The notes beneath the pieces are model-generated. The model saw nothing but the letters and a program-made list of their open reading frames with translations. It was not told the origin of the DNA and did no database searches. From JAKAXG01 sp035702985 (lineage in GTDB: Bacteria; Actinomycetota; Acidimicrobiia; Acidimicrobiales; Palsa-688), in the NCBI GenBank assembly GCA_035702985.1, contig DASSZD010000080.1, forward strand, positions 1 through 64,000: 64,000 nucleotides of DNA. Reading direction: 5' to 3'. Positions 1-8,035 of this stretch are shown here, in pieces; within the stretch, counting starts at the first letter, position 1; each line of letters opens with the position of its first letter. Made by a program: the position numbers and the translations under genes.

Positions 1-409
1 CGGGCAGGTGGCCGACCGCCTCCCGCACCCGCTCGGAGACGGTGAGATCCCACACCTCGTGCTCCACGTCGTACCCGGCCTCGGCCGTGGCCCGGGCCTC
101 CCGGGCCTCCCGCTCCTTGCGGGCGGTGTCGGAGCGCAGCACGTCCACCGCCCGGCCGTGGGTCTGGGCCAGTAGGAAGGAGCGCAGGGAGCCCCGCTCC
201 GGGTCGAAGCGTTCCGGCTGGTTCCACAACCGGACGAACACCTCCTGCACGATCTCCTCGGCCCGGCCCGGGTCACCGAGCACCCGCCGGGCCAGGGCGA
301 ACACCGCCCCCCCGTGGCGGCGGAACACCTCGGCCATGGCCTCGTCGTGGAACCGGCCGATGGCCACCACCAGTCCGGCGTCGCTGACGTCGGTGAACGG
401 TGCCATCAT
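1..409 (-). CDS. ECF-family RNA polymerase sigma factor (3' end outside window)
   Basis: Reading the minus strand from ATG at 409 gives 136 codons that run off the window at position 1. The protein begins MMAPFTDVSDAGLVVAIGRF and contains a sigma-70 region 2: a block around AEEIVQEVFVRLW (core binding), followed by FDPERGSLRSFLLAQTHGRAVDVLR (-10 recognition), then a charged linker leading towards region 4, which is missing. The layout matches SigK/SigJ-type ECF factors. A second in-frame ATG lies one codon downstream at 406. It is the last of three minus-strand genes after mca and the SCP2 gene, separated by 123 bp, so it may have its own promoter. No anti-sigma gene is visible because the downstream side is cut off. 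Target promoters cannot be inferred. Confidence 0.85.
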   Translation of the reverse strand, partial: MMAPFTDVSDAGLVVAIGRFHDEAMAEVFRRHGGAVFALARRVLGDPGRAEEIVQEVFVRLWNQPERFDPERGSLRSFLLAQTHGRAVDVLRSDTARKEREAREARATAEAGYDVEHEVWDLTVSERVREAVGHLP

Positions 410-532
410 CTCAGCGTTCGTAGCCGGTGGCGGGCTGGATGACCGCCCGGACGGAAATCCTCTCAACCGCCGACCGGCCGGCGGTCAGCGGCCGCGGGCC
501 GGCCCGGGGGCGAGGGGTGCCTGGGCCGGGCG

Positions 533-922
533 TCACGGCACCGGCGCCAGGCCGGCGGCCGCCTCCTGCCACGGGCGGTAGCCGGCGGACGTCGTCGACT
601 CCAGAAAGGCCAGCAGCAGGGCCCCGTCGCCCGACGCCTTGAGCCGCCCCCGCATGAACGCCACGCTGGGCTCCACCCGCCCCGACAGCACATCGGCGGC
701 GTCGGCGGCGGCCAGGCTGAGCACCAGGTCGGCGTCGGCGTCGGGGCCGGCCGTGCCCGGCCCGGCCCGGCCCTCCCGGTAGCTCCAGTGCAGCGCCACC
801 TCCCGCTTGCGGGCCACCACGAACGAGCAGCTGACCGACCCGTTGGCCCCCGGCGCCTCCGGCAGCCGGGGGCACAGCCCGGCCAGCCCCTCCGCCCACT
901 CGGGGCTCAGCCAGTCAGGCAT
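533..922 (-). CDS. SCP2 sterol-binding-domain protein
   Basis: 129 residues starting MPDWLSPEWAEGLAGL. The ATG at 922 lies inside the end of mca, overlapping by 8 bp, which suggests translational coupling. The C-terminal half has SCP2-like features: a segment of acidic and hydrophobic residues (DADLVLSLAAADAADVLSG), then VAFMRGRLKASGDGALLLAF, the usual Gly-x-Lys/Arg-x-x-Gly-Asp turn before the last helix. SCP2 folds bind lipids or act as accessory domains; in actinobacteria they often sit next to mycothiol-related enzymes (MDMPI-type proteins), which fits the mca neighbour. The ligand is unknown. An upstream in-frame start at 973 would extend it by 17 residues but would overlap mca further and adds only basic residues. 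Confidence 0.75.
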   Translation of the reverse strand: MPDWLSPEWAEGLAGLCPRLPEAPGANGSVSCSFVVARKREVALHWSYREGRAGPGTAGPDADADLVLSLAAADAADVLSGRVEPSVAFMRGRLKASGDGALLLAFLESTTSAGYRPWQEAAAGLAPVP

Positions 923-1829
923 CCGGACCGGCGCTCGCCGCCACGGTGTCGACCCCGGCGAACAGGTCGTCACCTGCCGGCCCGGTGGCGGTGAGGTCCC
1001 GGGCCACCTCGTACTCCTCGTACGGGTAGACCGTGTCGGCGATCTCGGGCGGCAGGCCGAACCAGTGGCGGGAGTTCGGGTCGACCTGGGTGGCGTGGGC
1101 CAGGAGCCCCTCGCGCATCACGGCGGCGTGGTTGCTCACGTCGACCACCACCCGGGGCCGGTCGGGCGGGTCACCGGCCCGCTCCTTCTCCTCGGCGGCC
1201 AGCATGCGGGCCATGCGTTGATCGGTGAACGGCGACTCCAGGCCCAGCTCCAGGAACTTGTCGTGCATGGCCCGCATCCGCCTGACCGACCAGCGCACGT
1301 AACACAGCCGGGCCGGTTGCCACGCGTCGCCCGCCTCCGGGTAACGGGACGGGTCCCCGGCGGCGTCGAAGGCGATCTCGGAGATCTCGTTGACCCGCAG
1401 GTGGTCGGGGTGGGGGTAGCCGCTCTGGTCCTGCGGGTAGGTGATGATCACGTCGGGCCGCTCCCGGCGGATGACCGCCACCAGCTTGCCGACCGCCTCG
1501 TCGAGGGGGGCCATGGCGAAGCTGCGGGGATCGTCGTTGGACGGCGACTCGGGCATGCCCGAGTCCCGGTAGCCGAGCAGCACGACCTCGTCGTAGCCGA
1601 TGATCCGGGCCGCGGTGGCCAGCTCCTCCCGGCGGATCTCGGGGAGGCGCTCCCTGACCTCGGGGCGCTCCATGGCCGGGTTGAGGATGTCCCCCTCCTC
1701 ACCCCCGGTGCAGGTGACCAGGACGGTCCGGACCCCGGCGGCGTGGTAGCGGGCCACCGTGCCGGCCCCCTTGGAGGCCTCGTCGTCGGGGTGGGCGTGC
1801 ACCGTCATCAGGCAACGGGTGGACAACAT
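915..1829 (-). CDS. mca: Mycothiol S-conjugate amidase
   Basis: 304 residues of the PIG-L/LmbE metalloamidase fold. The N-terminus has HAHPDDEASKG (His13, Asp16 as zinc ligands, Asp15 as base) and the third ligand lies in a later HPDH motif. TCTGGEEGDILNPAM after the first strand is typical of Mca rather than of the deacetylase MshB. Mca cleaves mycothiol-toxin conjugates in the cytosol, releasing a mercapturic acid and GlcN-Ins for recycling. This implies that the organism makes mycothiol, although no mycothiol biosynthesis gene lies in the window. The start is ATG 1829, 7 nt downstream of a TAATCT -10 box with no Shine-Dalgarno. The SCP2 gene overlaps its end. Confidence 0.92.
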   Translation of the reverse strand: MLSTRCLMTVHAHPDDEASKGAGTVARYHAAGVRTVLVTCTGGEEGDILNPAMERPEVRERLPEIRREELATAARIIGYDEVVLLGYRDSGMPESPSNDDPRSFAMAPLDEAVGKLVAVIRRERPDVIITYPQDQSGYPHPDHLRVNEISEIAFDAAGDPSRYPEAGDAWQPARLCYVRWSVRRMRAMHDKFLELGLESPFTDQRMARMLAAEEKERAGDPPDRPRVVVDVSNHAAVMREGLLAHATQVDPNSRHWFGLPPEIADTVYPYEEYEVARDLTATGPAGDDLFAGVDTVAASAGPDA

Positions 1830-1836
1830 CCCAAGA

Positions 1837-1842
1837 AGATTA
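1837..1842 (-). promoter_or_regulatory. -10 box for mca, probably leaderless
   Basis: TAATCT on the minus strand ends 7 nt before the mca ATG. No Shine-Dalgarno lies between them, so the transcript probably starts at or next to the start codon. Confidence 0.5.
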
Positions 1843-1892
1843 CGGGAAACCGCCCCGATCGAGGTCCGGTCGTCGGCCCCGCCGGGGCCGGC

Positions 1893-2180
1893 TCAGCCGG
1901 CGTCGAGGGCGTCGACCGCCCGGGCCAGGTCGAAGTCCAGCCCGGTCAGACCGCCCCGGTCGTGGGTGGTGAGCCGCAGGGACACCCGGTTCCAGGAGAT
2001 GGCGATGTCGGGGTGGTGGTTGCGTGACTCGGCCAGATCGGCCAGCCGGTTGACGAAGGCCATGGCCGCCCGGAAGTCGGCGAAGGTCAGCTCCTTCTCG
2101 AGACGGTCGCCCTGTCGGGTCCAGCCCAGCCCGGCCATCTGCCGCTCGATCTCGTCCTCACCCAGCAGGTCGCGTGCCAT
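1893..2180 (-). CDS. phhB: 4a-hydroxytetrahydrobiopterin dehydratase (pterin carbinolamine dehydratase)
   Basis: 95 residues, the usual length for the family. It carries the signature ESRNHHPDIAISWNRVSL followed by TTHDRGGLT, with the His-His-Pro and Thr-His active-site elements. The enzyme dehydrates 4a-hydroxy-tetrahydropterin in pterin recycling. No aromatic amino acid hydroxylase is nearby, so the partner could be elsewhere, or the protein may serve molybdopterin or another pterin route. It stands alone, upstream of mca on the same strand but 63 bp away, and divergent from the VirD4-like gene. The start is ATG 2180, preceded by AAAGG at a short distance. Confidence 0.9.
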   Translation of the reverse strand: MARDLLGEDEIERQMAGLGWTRQGDRLEKELTFADFRAAMAFVNRLADLAESRNHHPDIAISWNRVSLRLTTHDRGGLTGLDFDLARAVDALDAG

Positions 2181-2267
2181 GACGCCTTTCTACCCCGCCG
2201 GCCGGGGCTACTCTGAGGGCGGCTTCCCCGCCCGTCCGCCCAGCCAGACGCGCCCGCCGGGAGGCCC

Positions 2268-3596
2268 ATGACCGAGCTCGAGTCCCTGCAGCACCGGATC
2301 ACCGCGGCCGGCGGCCGGCTGTACCTGGGCGCCGTATCGGGCGGCCTGGCCCTGGCCGACCCCCAGCACGCGGTGCTGGTCCTGGGCCCGCCCCGGGCCG
2401 GCAAGACGGTGTCCCTGGCCGTGCCCAACGCCCTGTGCGCACCCGGCCCGCTGGTGGTGACGTCCACCAAGGCGGACATCCTGGCCGCCACCCTGGCGGC
2501 CCGGTCCGGGCTGGGCCGGTGCTGGCTGCTCGACCCGACCGGCAGCGTGGCCGCCCCGGCCGGGGTGCGGCGCATCCGCTGGTCCCCGGTGGCGGCGGCC
2601 CGCACCTGGGACGACGCCCTGATCACCGCCCGGGCCATGGCCGGCGCCGCCCGGCCGGCCGGCCGGCGGGGCGACTCGGCCCACTGGACGGAACGGGCGG
2701 AGGCCCTGCTGGCTCCCCTCCTGCACGCCGCCCACCTGCAGGGCGGCGGTATCGCCGCGGTGACGGGCTGGGTCCTGCGCCAGGACCTGGACCAGCCCGG
2801 GTCGGTCCTGGCCCTGCACGGGGTCCGGATCGGCTGCGACGTGGTGGCCGGCCTCGGGGCGACCGACCCCCGGGAGCAGTCGGGCATCTGGTCCTCGGCG
2901 GCCGGGATCCTGGCCGCCTACCGGTCCGAGCGGGTGCTCGACCATTCCAGCCCGGTCAACTTCGACCCCGCCTCCCTGATCACCGGGCGCGACACCGTCT
3001 ATGTGTGCGCCCCGGCCCGCCACCAGGAGCTGGTGGCGCCCATCGTGGTGGCCTTCCTGGACGCCGCCCGGGGCGGGGCGTACGCCGCCTGGGCCCCCGG
3101 GCGGCCGCCGCTCACCCTGGTCCTCGACGAGCTGGCCAACATCGCGCCCATCCCGGACCTGCCGGCCCTGGTCAGCGAGGGGGGCAGCCAAGGGGTACTC
3201 ACCCTCGGCTGCCTGCAGGACCTGTCCCAGGCCCGGTCCCGGTGGGGCCCGGCCGCCGACGGCTTCCTGTCGCTGTTCGGGTCGAAAGTGGTGCTGCCCG
3301 GCATCGCCGACCTGGCCACCCTGGATCTGGTATCCCGCCTGGGCGGGGAGGTGGACCTGCCGGCGCCCAGCGTCAGCCGGGGCCCCTGGTGGGCAGCCGG
3401 CCGGGGGGCGCCGAGCGTCACCTGGGCCCCGCACCGCCAGCGCCGTCTGCCGGTCGAATCCGTGAGCCAGCAGCCGCCGGGCACCGCCGTGGTCCTGTCA
3501 GGGGCCCGGCCCCCGGCCCGGGTCAGCCTGCCGCCGTACTGGGCCGTACCGCTGTTCGGCCCGCCGGGCCGCCGCCCTCCAGGCCGTACTCTCTAA
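2268..3596 (+). CDS. VirD4/TraG-like coupling ATPase without membrane domain
   Basis: 442 residues. Walker A is GPPRAGKT (residues 40-47), Walker B is TLVLDE (283-288) followed by LANIAPIPDLP, and a conserved Gln motif LQDLSQ follows (316-321). These are hallmarks of type IV secretion coupling proteins, which are hexameric DNA-pumping ATPases. Unlike VirD4 or TraG there is no N-terminal transmembrane pair: the chain starts only about 40 residues before Walker A. No relaxase, VirB4 or pilus gene lies in the window, so this is either an orphan coupling protein or a cytosolic relative with another role. Start ATG 2268 has GGGAGG just upstream. A TACTCT box at 2209-2214 could serve as a -10. The C-terminus is Pro/Arg-rich. 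Confidence 0.8.
   Translation: MTELESLQHRITAAGGRLYLGAVSGGLALADPQHAVLVLGPPRAGKTVSLAVPNALCAPGPLVVTSTKADILAATLAARSGLGRCWLLDPTGSVAAPAGVRRIRWSPVAAARTWDDALITARAMAGAARPAGRRGDSAHWTERAEALLAPLLHAAHLQGGGIAAVTGWVLRQDLDQPGSVLALHGVRIGCDVVAGLGATDPREQSGIWSSAAGILAAYRSERVLDHSSPVNFDPASLITGRDTVYVCAPARHQELVAPIVVAFLDAARGGAYAAWAPGRPPLTLVLDELANIAPIPDLPALVSEGGSQGVLTLGCLQDLSQARSRWGPAADGFLSLFGSKVVLPGIADLATLDLVSRLGGEVDLPAPSVSRGPWWAAGRGAPSVTWAPHRQRRLPVESVSQQPPGTAVVLSGARPPARVSLPPYWAVPLFGPPGRRPPGRTL
3587..3592 (+). promoter_or_regulatory. -10 box for the RhtA-type exporter gene, probably leaderless
   Basis: TACTCT ends 6 nt before GTG 3599, at the very end of the VirD4-like gene. The spacing predicts transcription starting at the start codon. 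Confidence 0.45.
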
Positions 3597-3598
3597 CG

Positions 3599-4498
3599 GT
3601 GAAGGCGGCGCCAGCCACGCACCGGTCCCCGGCCATCGCCCTGGTGGGCGCCAGCGCGGTGTCGGTGCAGTTCGGGGCGGCGCTGGCCACCAAGCTGTTC
3701 GACCGGGTGGGACCGGCGGGGGCGGTGACCCTGCGGCTGGTCCTGGCCGCCGCGGTGCTGACCGCCGCCGTGCGGCTGCGGCCCGGACCCCGGCCGGCCG
3801 GGCGGCCCCCCCGCTCGGACTGGGCGGTCGCCGCCGCCTTCGGCCTGGTGCTGGCGGCCATGAACCTCAGCTTCTACGAGGCCATCGCCCGCATACCGCT
3901 GGGGGTGGCGGTGACCGTGGAGTTCTCCGGGCCGCTGGCTCTGGCCCTGGCCGGATCCCGGCGCTGGGCCGACGGCCTGTGGGCCGCCGCCGCCGGCGCC
4001 GGGGTGATCCTCCTGGCCAGCGGGGCGGGCCGGCACCTCGATCCGGCCGGCCTGGGCCTGGCCCTCCTGGCCGGGGCTTTCTGGGTCGGCTACATCCTGC
4101 TCAGCAAGGAGACCGGGCGCCGGTTCGAGTCGTTCCGGGGCCTGGCCTGGGCCATGACGGTGGGCGGCGTGGCCGTCCTGCCGTTCGGCTTGTACGCCGG
4201 CGGGTCCGCGCTGGTCGACCCGGCGGTGTTCGGGCTGGGCCTGGCGGTGGCCGTCCTGTCGTCGGTGGTGCCCTACAGCCTGGAGCTGGCCGCCCTGCGC
4301 CGGGTCACCCCCCGGGCGTTCGGGGTGATGATGAGCCTGGACCCGGCGCTGGCCACGGCGGCCGGCTTCGTCGTGCTCGGCCAGCATCTCAACCTGCGGG
4401 AGTGGATCGCCCTGGCCCTGGTGGTGGGCGCCAACGCCGGCAACTCGTTGACCGGGCGGGCGGCCGGAACCGGCGACGTGGTAGCAACAGCGCCGTGA
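3599..4498 (+). CDS. EamA/RhtA-type drug/metabolite exporter
   Basis: 299 residues, almost entirely hydrophobic, with about ten predicted membrane helices in two EamA-like halves. It resembles RhtA-type threonine/homoserine exporters: AMNLSFYEAIARIPLGVAVTVEF in the first half and YSLELAALRRVTPRAFGVMM in the second. It is probably an inner-membrane efflux carrier for amino acids or related metabolites; the substrate cannot be read from sequence. GTG 3599 is chosen because it follows the VirD4-like stop and a TACTCT -10 box. A larger open frame upstream is only the antisense or shifted image of the previous gene. Its stop overlaps the next gene by 4 bp (GTGA). Confidence 0.82.
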   Translation: MKAAPATHRSPAIALVGASAVSVQFGAALATKLFDRVGPAGAVTLRLVLAAAVLTAAVRLRPGPRPAGRPPRSDWAVAAAFGLVLAAMNLSFYEAIARIPLGVAVTVEFSGPLALALAGSRRWADGLWAAAAGAGVILLASGAGRHLDPAGLGLALLAGAFWVGYILLSKETGRRFESFRGLAWAMTVGGVAVLPFGLYAGGSALVDPAVFGLGLAVAVLSSVVPYSLELAALRRVTPRAFGVMMSLDPALATAAGFVVLGQHLNLREWIALALVVGANAGNSLTGRAAGTGDVVATAP

Positions 4499-4974
4499 AC
4501 CTCCACCGCAACGCCCGCCGGGTGCAGGACGCCCTGCGGGCGGCCGGCTCCTCCGCCCAGGTGCGGGAGCTTCCCGACTCCGCCCACACGGCGGCCGAGG
4601 CGGCGGCCGCCCTGGGTGTGGGCCAGGCCCAGATCGCCAAGACCCTGGTGTTCGTGGCCGACGGTCAACCGGTCCTGGCCGTGCTGAGCGGGGTGGACCG
4701 CCTGGACCCGGCCCGCCTGGGACGCCACCTCGGGGCCGCACGGGTCGGTCGGGCCGACGCCGAGGTGGTGCGGGCCGCCACCGGGTTCCCCATCGGAGGG
4801 GTCAGCCCCCTGGGCCACGACGGCGGTCTGAGGGTGGTGGTCGACCGGGCCCTGGCCCCCTTCGACGTGGTGTGGGCGGCCGCCGGGACCCCGCACGCGG
4901 TGTTCCCCACCAGCTTCGCCGAGCTGCTCGAGGTGACCGCCGGGGAGGCTGCCGACGTGCGCGTGACCGGCTGA
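4495..4974 (+). CDS. YbaK/EbsC-family aminoacyl-tRNA deacylase-like protein
   Basis: 159 residues. The YbaK/aaRS-associated fold is recognisable from DSAHTAAEAAAALGVGQAQIAKTLVFVADG (the conserved Lys in IAKTLVF), a middle block VVRAATGFPIGGVSPLGHDG and the C-terminal VWAAAGTPHAVFPTSFAELLEVT. Members hydrolyse mischarged Cys-tRNA(Pro), Ala-tRNA(Pro) or related species, acting in trans as translation quality control. The specificity here is uncertain. Start GTG 4495 overlaps the exporter stop as GTGA, so the two are translated as a pair. A convergent EcfT gene follows after 9 bp. Confidence 0.85.
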   Translation: MNLHRNARRVQDALRAAGSSAQVRELPDSAHTAAEAAAALGVGQAQIAKTLVFVADGQPVLAVLSGVDRLDPARLGRHLGAARVGRADAEVVRAATGFPIGGVSPLGHDGGLRVVVDRALAPFDVVWAAAGTPHAVFPTSFAELLEVTAGEAADVRVTG

Positions 4975-4983
4975 CCGGCCCGC

Positions 4984-5826
4984 TCACACCCCGAACGAGG
5001 CCGCTGCGTAGCAGACCCCGGCCGCCACCACGAGGGCCACGGCGTCGCCCGGGCCGGGCCGGCGACGGCGGGCCGCGATCATCCCGGTCCCACCCCGGGC
5101 GGTGATGGCCTCGGCCAGCTCCCCGGCCCGCCTGACCGACACGGCCAGCGCGGCCACCATGAGATCGACCAGCTCGTCCAGCCACCGTTCGATGTCGCTG
5201 CGGCCCGGCCGCTCCGGCGCCGGGCGCAGCCGGCGGGCGGCGACCAGGGTACGCATCTCCCCCACGAGGAGCGGGAGGCTGCGCACGCAGAGAGCCACCG
5301 CCGTGGCCGCCTCCTCGACCGGCACCCGCACCAGGCGCAGCGGGCCCAGCAGGGTGGACACCGCCGGGGCGATCTCGGCCAGGGGTGTGGTCCAACCCAC
5401 GATGGCGGCGGCCAGCAGGAACACCATCCCCACGATCACGAACCGGCTGTAGGCGTCGATGCCGCCGAGGCCCAGCACCACGCCGCCGATGTGCACGTAG
5501 GGCTTGCCGCCGGCGATCGACGCCAGGGCCCCGGTGACGAGCAGCAGCAGCCAGAACCACCGGGGCGGCCGGGGCCACGCCCCGGCCGGTATGCGGGCCG
5601 CCAGGGTGGTGAGCGCCAGCAGGGCGCTGACCACCCCGATGGCCGCCCACGACGGGAAGTACGACAGGGTGATGCTCACCCCCATCACGGCCAGCAGCTT
5701 GGTCCCGGCCCACAGCCGGTGGATCGGGGAGTCCACCTCCACCATCCGCAGCAGGTTGACCTGCGGCGGACGGTAGGGCTCGGCGGCCGGGCGGGACACC
5801 GGGGGGCGCCGGCCGGGCACCCTCAT
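4984..5826 (-). CDS. ECF transporter transmembrane subunit (EcfT/CbiQ family)
   Basis: 280 residues. After about 40 N-terminal residues come several membrane helices (KLLAVMGVSITLSYF, AAIGVVSALLALTTLAARI, WFWLLLLVTGALASIAGG) and a cytosolic C-terminal region with coupling helices around VPVEEAATAVALCVRSLPLLVGEMRTLVAARRLRP. This matches the EcfT family, which joins a substrate-binding S subunit to two ATPases. ATG 5826 overlaps the stop of the preceding fused ECF gene (ATGA), and the genes are clearly one operon. With its neighbour it makes up a complete energy-coupling-factor importer. The substrate is undetermined; ApbE in the operon makes a flavin an option. Confidence 0.85.
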   Translation of the reverse strand: MRVPGRRPPVSRPAAEPYRPPQVNLLRMVEVDSPIHRLWAGTKLLAVMGVSITLSYFPSWAAIGVVSALLALTTLAARIPAGAWPRPPRWFWLLLLVTGALASIAGGKPYVHIGGVVLGLGGIDAYSRFVIVGMVFLLAAAIVGWTTPLAEIAPAVSTLLGPLRLVRVPVEEAATAVALCVRSLPLLVGEMRTLVAARRLRPAPERPGRSDIERWLDELVDLMVAALAVSVRRAGELAEAITARGGTGMIAARRRRPGPGDAVALVVAAGVCYAAASFGV

Positions 5827-7883
5827 ATCCCGGCCGCCGCCACGGTCGAGTCGTCCACGATGCAGCCGTCCCCCAGGCGGACCACCCGGTCGCACACCTT
5901 CTCCATCCCGCCCAGGTCGTGGGAGATGACCACCACCGTCAAACCGTGCCGGTGGCGCAGCCCGGCCAGCAGGTCCACCAGCCCGTCCCGGCTGCGGGCG
6001 TCCAGCCCGGCCATGGGCTCGTCCAGCACCAGCACCGACGGCCGCCGGGACAGCAGCCCGGCCAGGGCCACCCGCCGCTGCTGGCCGCCGCTCAAGGTGT
6101 CGATCCGGCGCTCCCCCATCTCCTCCGGGTCCAACCCCACGGCGGTCAGCGCCCCGGCCACCGCCGCCTCGTCGGGCGCACCGGCGGCCCGCACGTCCCG
6201 GGCCACCGTCGCCCGCTGCAGCTGGAGGCGGGCGTGCTGGAAGGCCAGCGCCACCGCCCCGATCTGGCCCCGGACCGGCTCGCCGCCGAGCAGGCACCCG
6301 CCGAAGGTCGGCCGCAGCAGGCCGGCCATGATCCAGGCCAGCGTGGACTTGCCGGAGCCGTTGCCGCCCACGATCAGCACCCCCTCGTGGGGCCGGACGC
6401 TCAGATCCACGTCGTGCAGGGCGGTCCGGGCCCAGGGGGTGCCGACCCCGTAGGTGTGGGTGACCCCGGTCAGCTCCAGCACCGCCGGGCGGGCGCTGCC
6501 GACCGAGGCGATGCCCAGACCGGCCAGCCCCGGCCCGGGGACGGCCGGGGCCGACTGCTGGGCGGCGATGACCGGCCCCGGCCCTTCGGCCACGACCGTC
6601 CCGGCCTCCAGCCGGTAACCGCGATCGGCCAGGGCCGCTTCCTCCGGGCGGTGGGTCACGTGCACCACGGAGATCCCGTGGGCGTCGGGAAGCTGGCGCA
6701 GCAGGCCGGTCAGCTCCCGCCGGCCGGCCTCGTCCACCATGGCGGTGGACTCGTCGGACAGGAGCAGCCGCGGATGTCGGGCCAGGGCGGCGGCCACCGC
6801 CAGACGCTGCAACTCCCCTCCCGACAATGCCGACGTCTCCCGGTCATCCATCCCGCCCAGACCCACCGACCGCAGGATGCCGGCGATGTCCACGTCCTGG
6901 CCTCCGGGCAGCCCCCACACCACGTCGTCTGCCACCCGCACCCCGAGGACCTGGGTCTCGGGATGCTGCAGGATCATGGCCGTACCGCCGGGGCGGCCCA
7001 GCCCGGCCGGCCCGGGCCGCTCCACCCGCCCGCCGGTGGGGGGCCGGCCGGCGAGGAGCCGGGTCACGGTGGACTTACCCGAACCGTTGTCCCCGACCAG
7101 AGCCACCATCTCGGCCGGCCCCACCGCCAGCGAAACCCCCTTGACGGCGTCGGCCTCGGCGCCCGGATAGCGGTAGTCGACGTCGGCCAGGGCCACCGGC
7201 AGCGGGCCGGGGGGCCGCCGGTCGAGGTCCAGGTCCAGGCGGTCCTGGGCCCGGATCCACTGCAGCCGGTCCAGGACCGCCCCGATGAACACCCACCCGA
7301 GGATGGCGAACCACACGGTGGCGCCGATGACCAGCACCGCCACCGTGATCCACCAGTGGTTGATGGCGGCGGTGACGAAGTCGTTGACCCGGTTCAGCAC
7401 GCCGGACAGGGCCGGGATGCCCGACAGCAGCCGGCTGATCCCTTTCCAGGTGTTGCGTATCTGCTCCAGCGTGAGCTGGCGCAGCGAATCGAACACCGCC
7501 AGCAGTCCCACGCTGATGGCGGCCAGCACCGGCCCGATGACCGCCACCCCGGCCGCCACCGCTCCGATGCCCCAGCCCCGCCGCTTGACGATGCCCACCA
7601 GGCCCCCCACCGCGGCGCACTCCACGATGTTGGTCACCGTCCCGGTGCCGGCCACGAGGAAGCTCAGCACGGCGGCCGCGAAGGCCCCGGCGATCAGGGC
7701 CCGCAGCCGGTGGTGGTGGGCCACCACCCCGAGGGGCACCACCGCGAACGCGGCGACGATACCCAGGTGCGGGAGGAACCAGCCGGCGACGGTCAGCACG
7801 ACCGCCAGCGTCCCGAGCACCGAGGCGGTGGCCAGTTCGATGGGCCGCAGAGCCCCTTTGGTTCGGGTCGACCCCTCCGGCAC
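5823..7883 (-). CDS. Fused ECF transporter protein: membrane domain plus two ATPase domains
   Basis: 686 residues from GTG 7883. Residues 14-205 form about six membrane helices and are probably the S-type component (resembling DUF2232-like proteins). ATPase 1 has Walker A GDNGSGKS (264-271), Q-loop LQHPETQ (305-311), signature LSGGE (353-357) and a Walker B ending SDES (376-379). ATPase 2 has GGNGSGKS (506-513), LSGGQ (597-601), LDEP (620-623) and a switch His in VVISHD. Both sites look intact. Fusing S, A and A' in one chain is unusual; they are normally separate. The GTG follows the small upstream gene's TAG by 2 bp, and EcfT overlaps its end. An alternative start 46 codons upstream would only read through the small gene in another frame. 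Confidence 0.85.
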   Translation of the reverse strand: MPEGSTRTKGALRPIELATASVLGTLAVVLTVAGWFLPHLGIVAAFAVVPLGVVAHHHRLRALIAGAFAAAVLSFLVAGTGTVTNIVECAAVGGLVGIVKRRGWGIGAVAAGVAVIGPVLAAISVGLLAVFDSLRQLTLEQIRNTWKGISRLLSGIPALSGVLNRVNDFVTAAINHWWITVAVLVIGATVWFAILGWVFIGAVLDRLQWIRAQDRLDLDLDRRPPGPLPVALADVDYRYPGAEADAVKGVSLAVGPAEMVALVGDNGSGKSTVTRLLAGRPPTGGRVERPGPAGLGRPGGTAMILQHPETQVLGVRVADDVVWGLPGGQDVDIAGILRSVGLGGMDDRETSALSGGELQRLAVAAALARHPRLLLSDESTAMVDEAGRRELTGLLRQLPDAHGISVVHVTHRPEEAALADRGYRLEAGTVVAEGPGPVIAAQQSAPAVPGPGLAGLGIASVGSARPAVLELTGVTHTYGVGTPWARTALHDVDLSVRPHEGVLIVGGNGSGKSTLAWIMAGLLRPTFGGCLLGGEPVRGQIGAVALAFQHARLQLQRATVARDVRAAGAPDEAAVAGALTAVGLDPEEMGERRIDTLSGGQQRRVALAGLLSRRPSVLVLDEPMAGLDARSRDGLVDLLAGLRHRHGLTVVVISHDLGGMEKVCDRVVRLGDGCIVDDSTVAAAGI

Positions 7884-7885
7884 TC

Positions 7886-8035
7886 CTACAGCCTGCCACC
7901 CGGGACCCGGGTTCCGGGTCCGGGCCGGGTGGCCTCGACCCGGACCGGTACCGGCCGCCGGCGGGCCACGGCCAGCACCCAGGCGACGGCGGCGGCCGGC
8001 ACCCCCAGCCCGGCCATCCACAGCAGCGGGGTCAC
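7886..8035 (-). CDS. 49-residue single-pass membrane peptide in the ApbE-ECF operon
   Basis: This small gene runs from GTG 8035 to TAG 7886. It encodes a hydrophobic stretch (TPLLWMAGLGVPAAAVAWVL) and then a basic, proline-rich tail (ARRRPVPVRVEATRPGP). Its GTG overlaps the TGA of the ApbE-like gene (GTGA), and its stop lies 2 bp before the GTG of the fused ECF gene, with TAGGAG at that junction possibly serving as a ribosome site. The close fit to both neighbours supports real coding. Arg/Pro after the helix predicts an N-out, C-in topology. I know of no named family; a regulatory or scaffold peptide for the transporter is a guess. Confidence 0.6.
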   Translation of the reverse strand: MTPLLWMAGLGVPAAAVAWVLAVARRRPVPVRVEATRPGPGTRVPGGRL

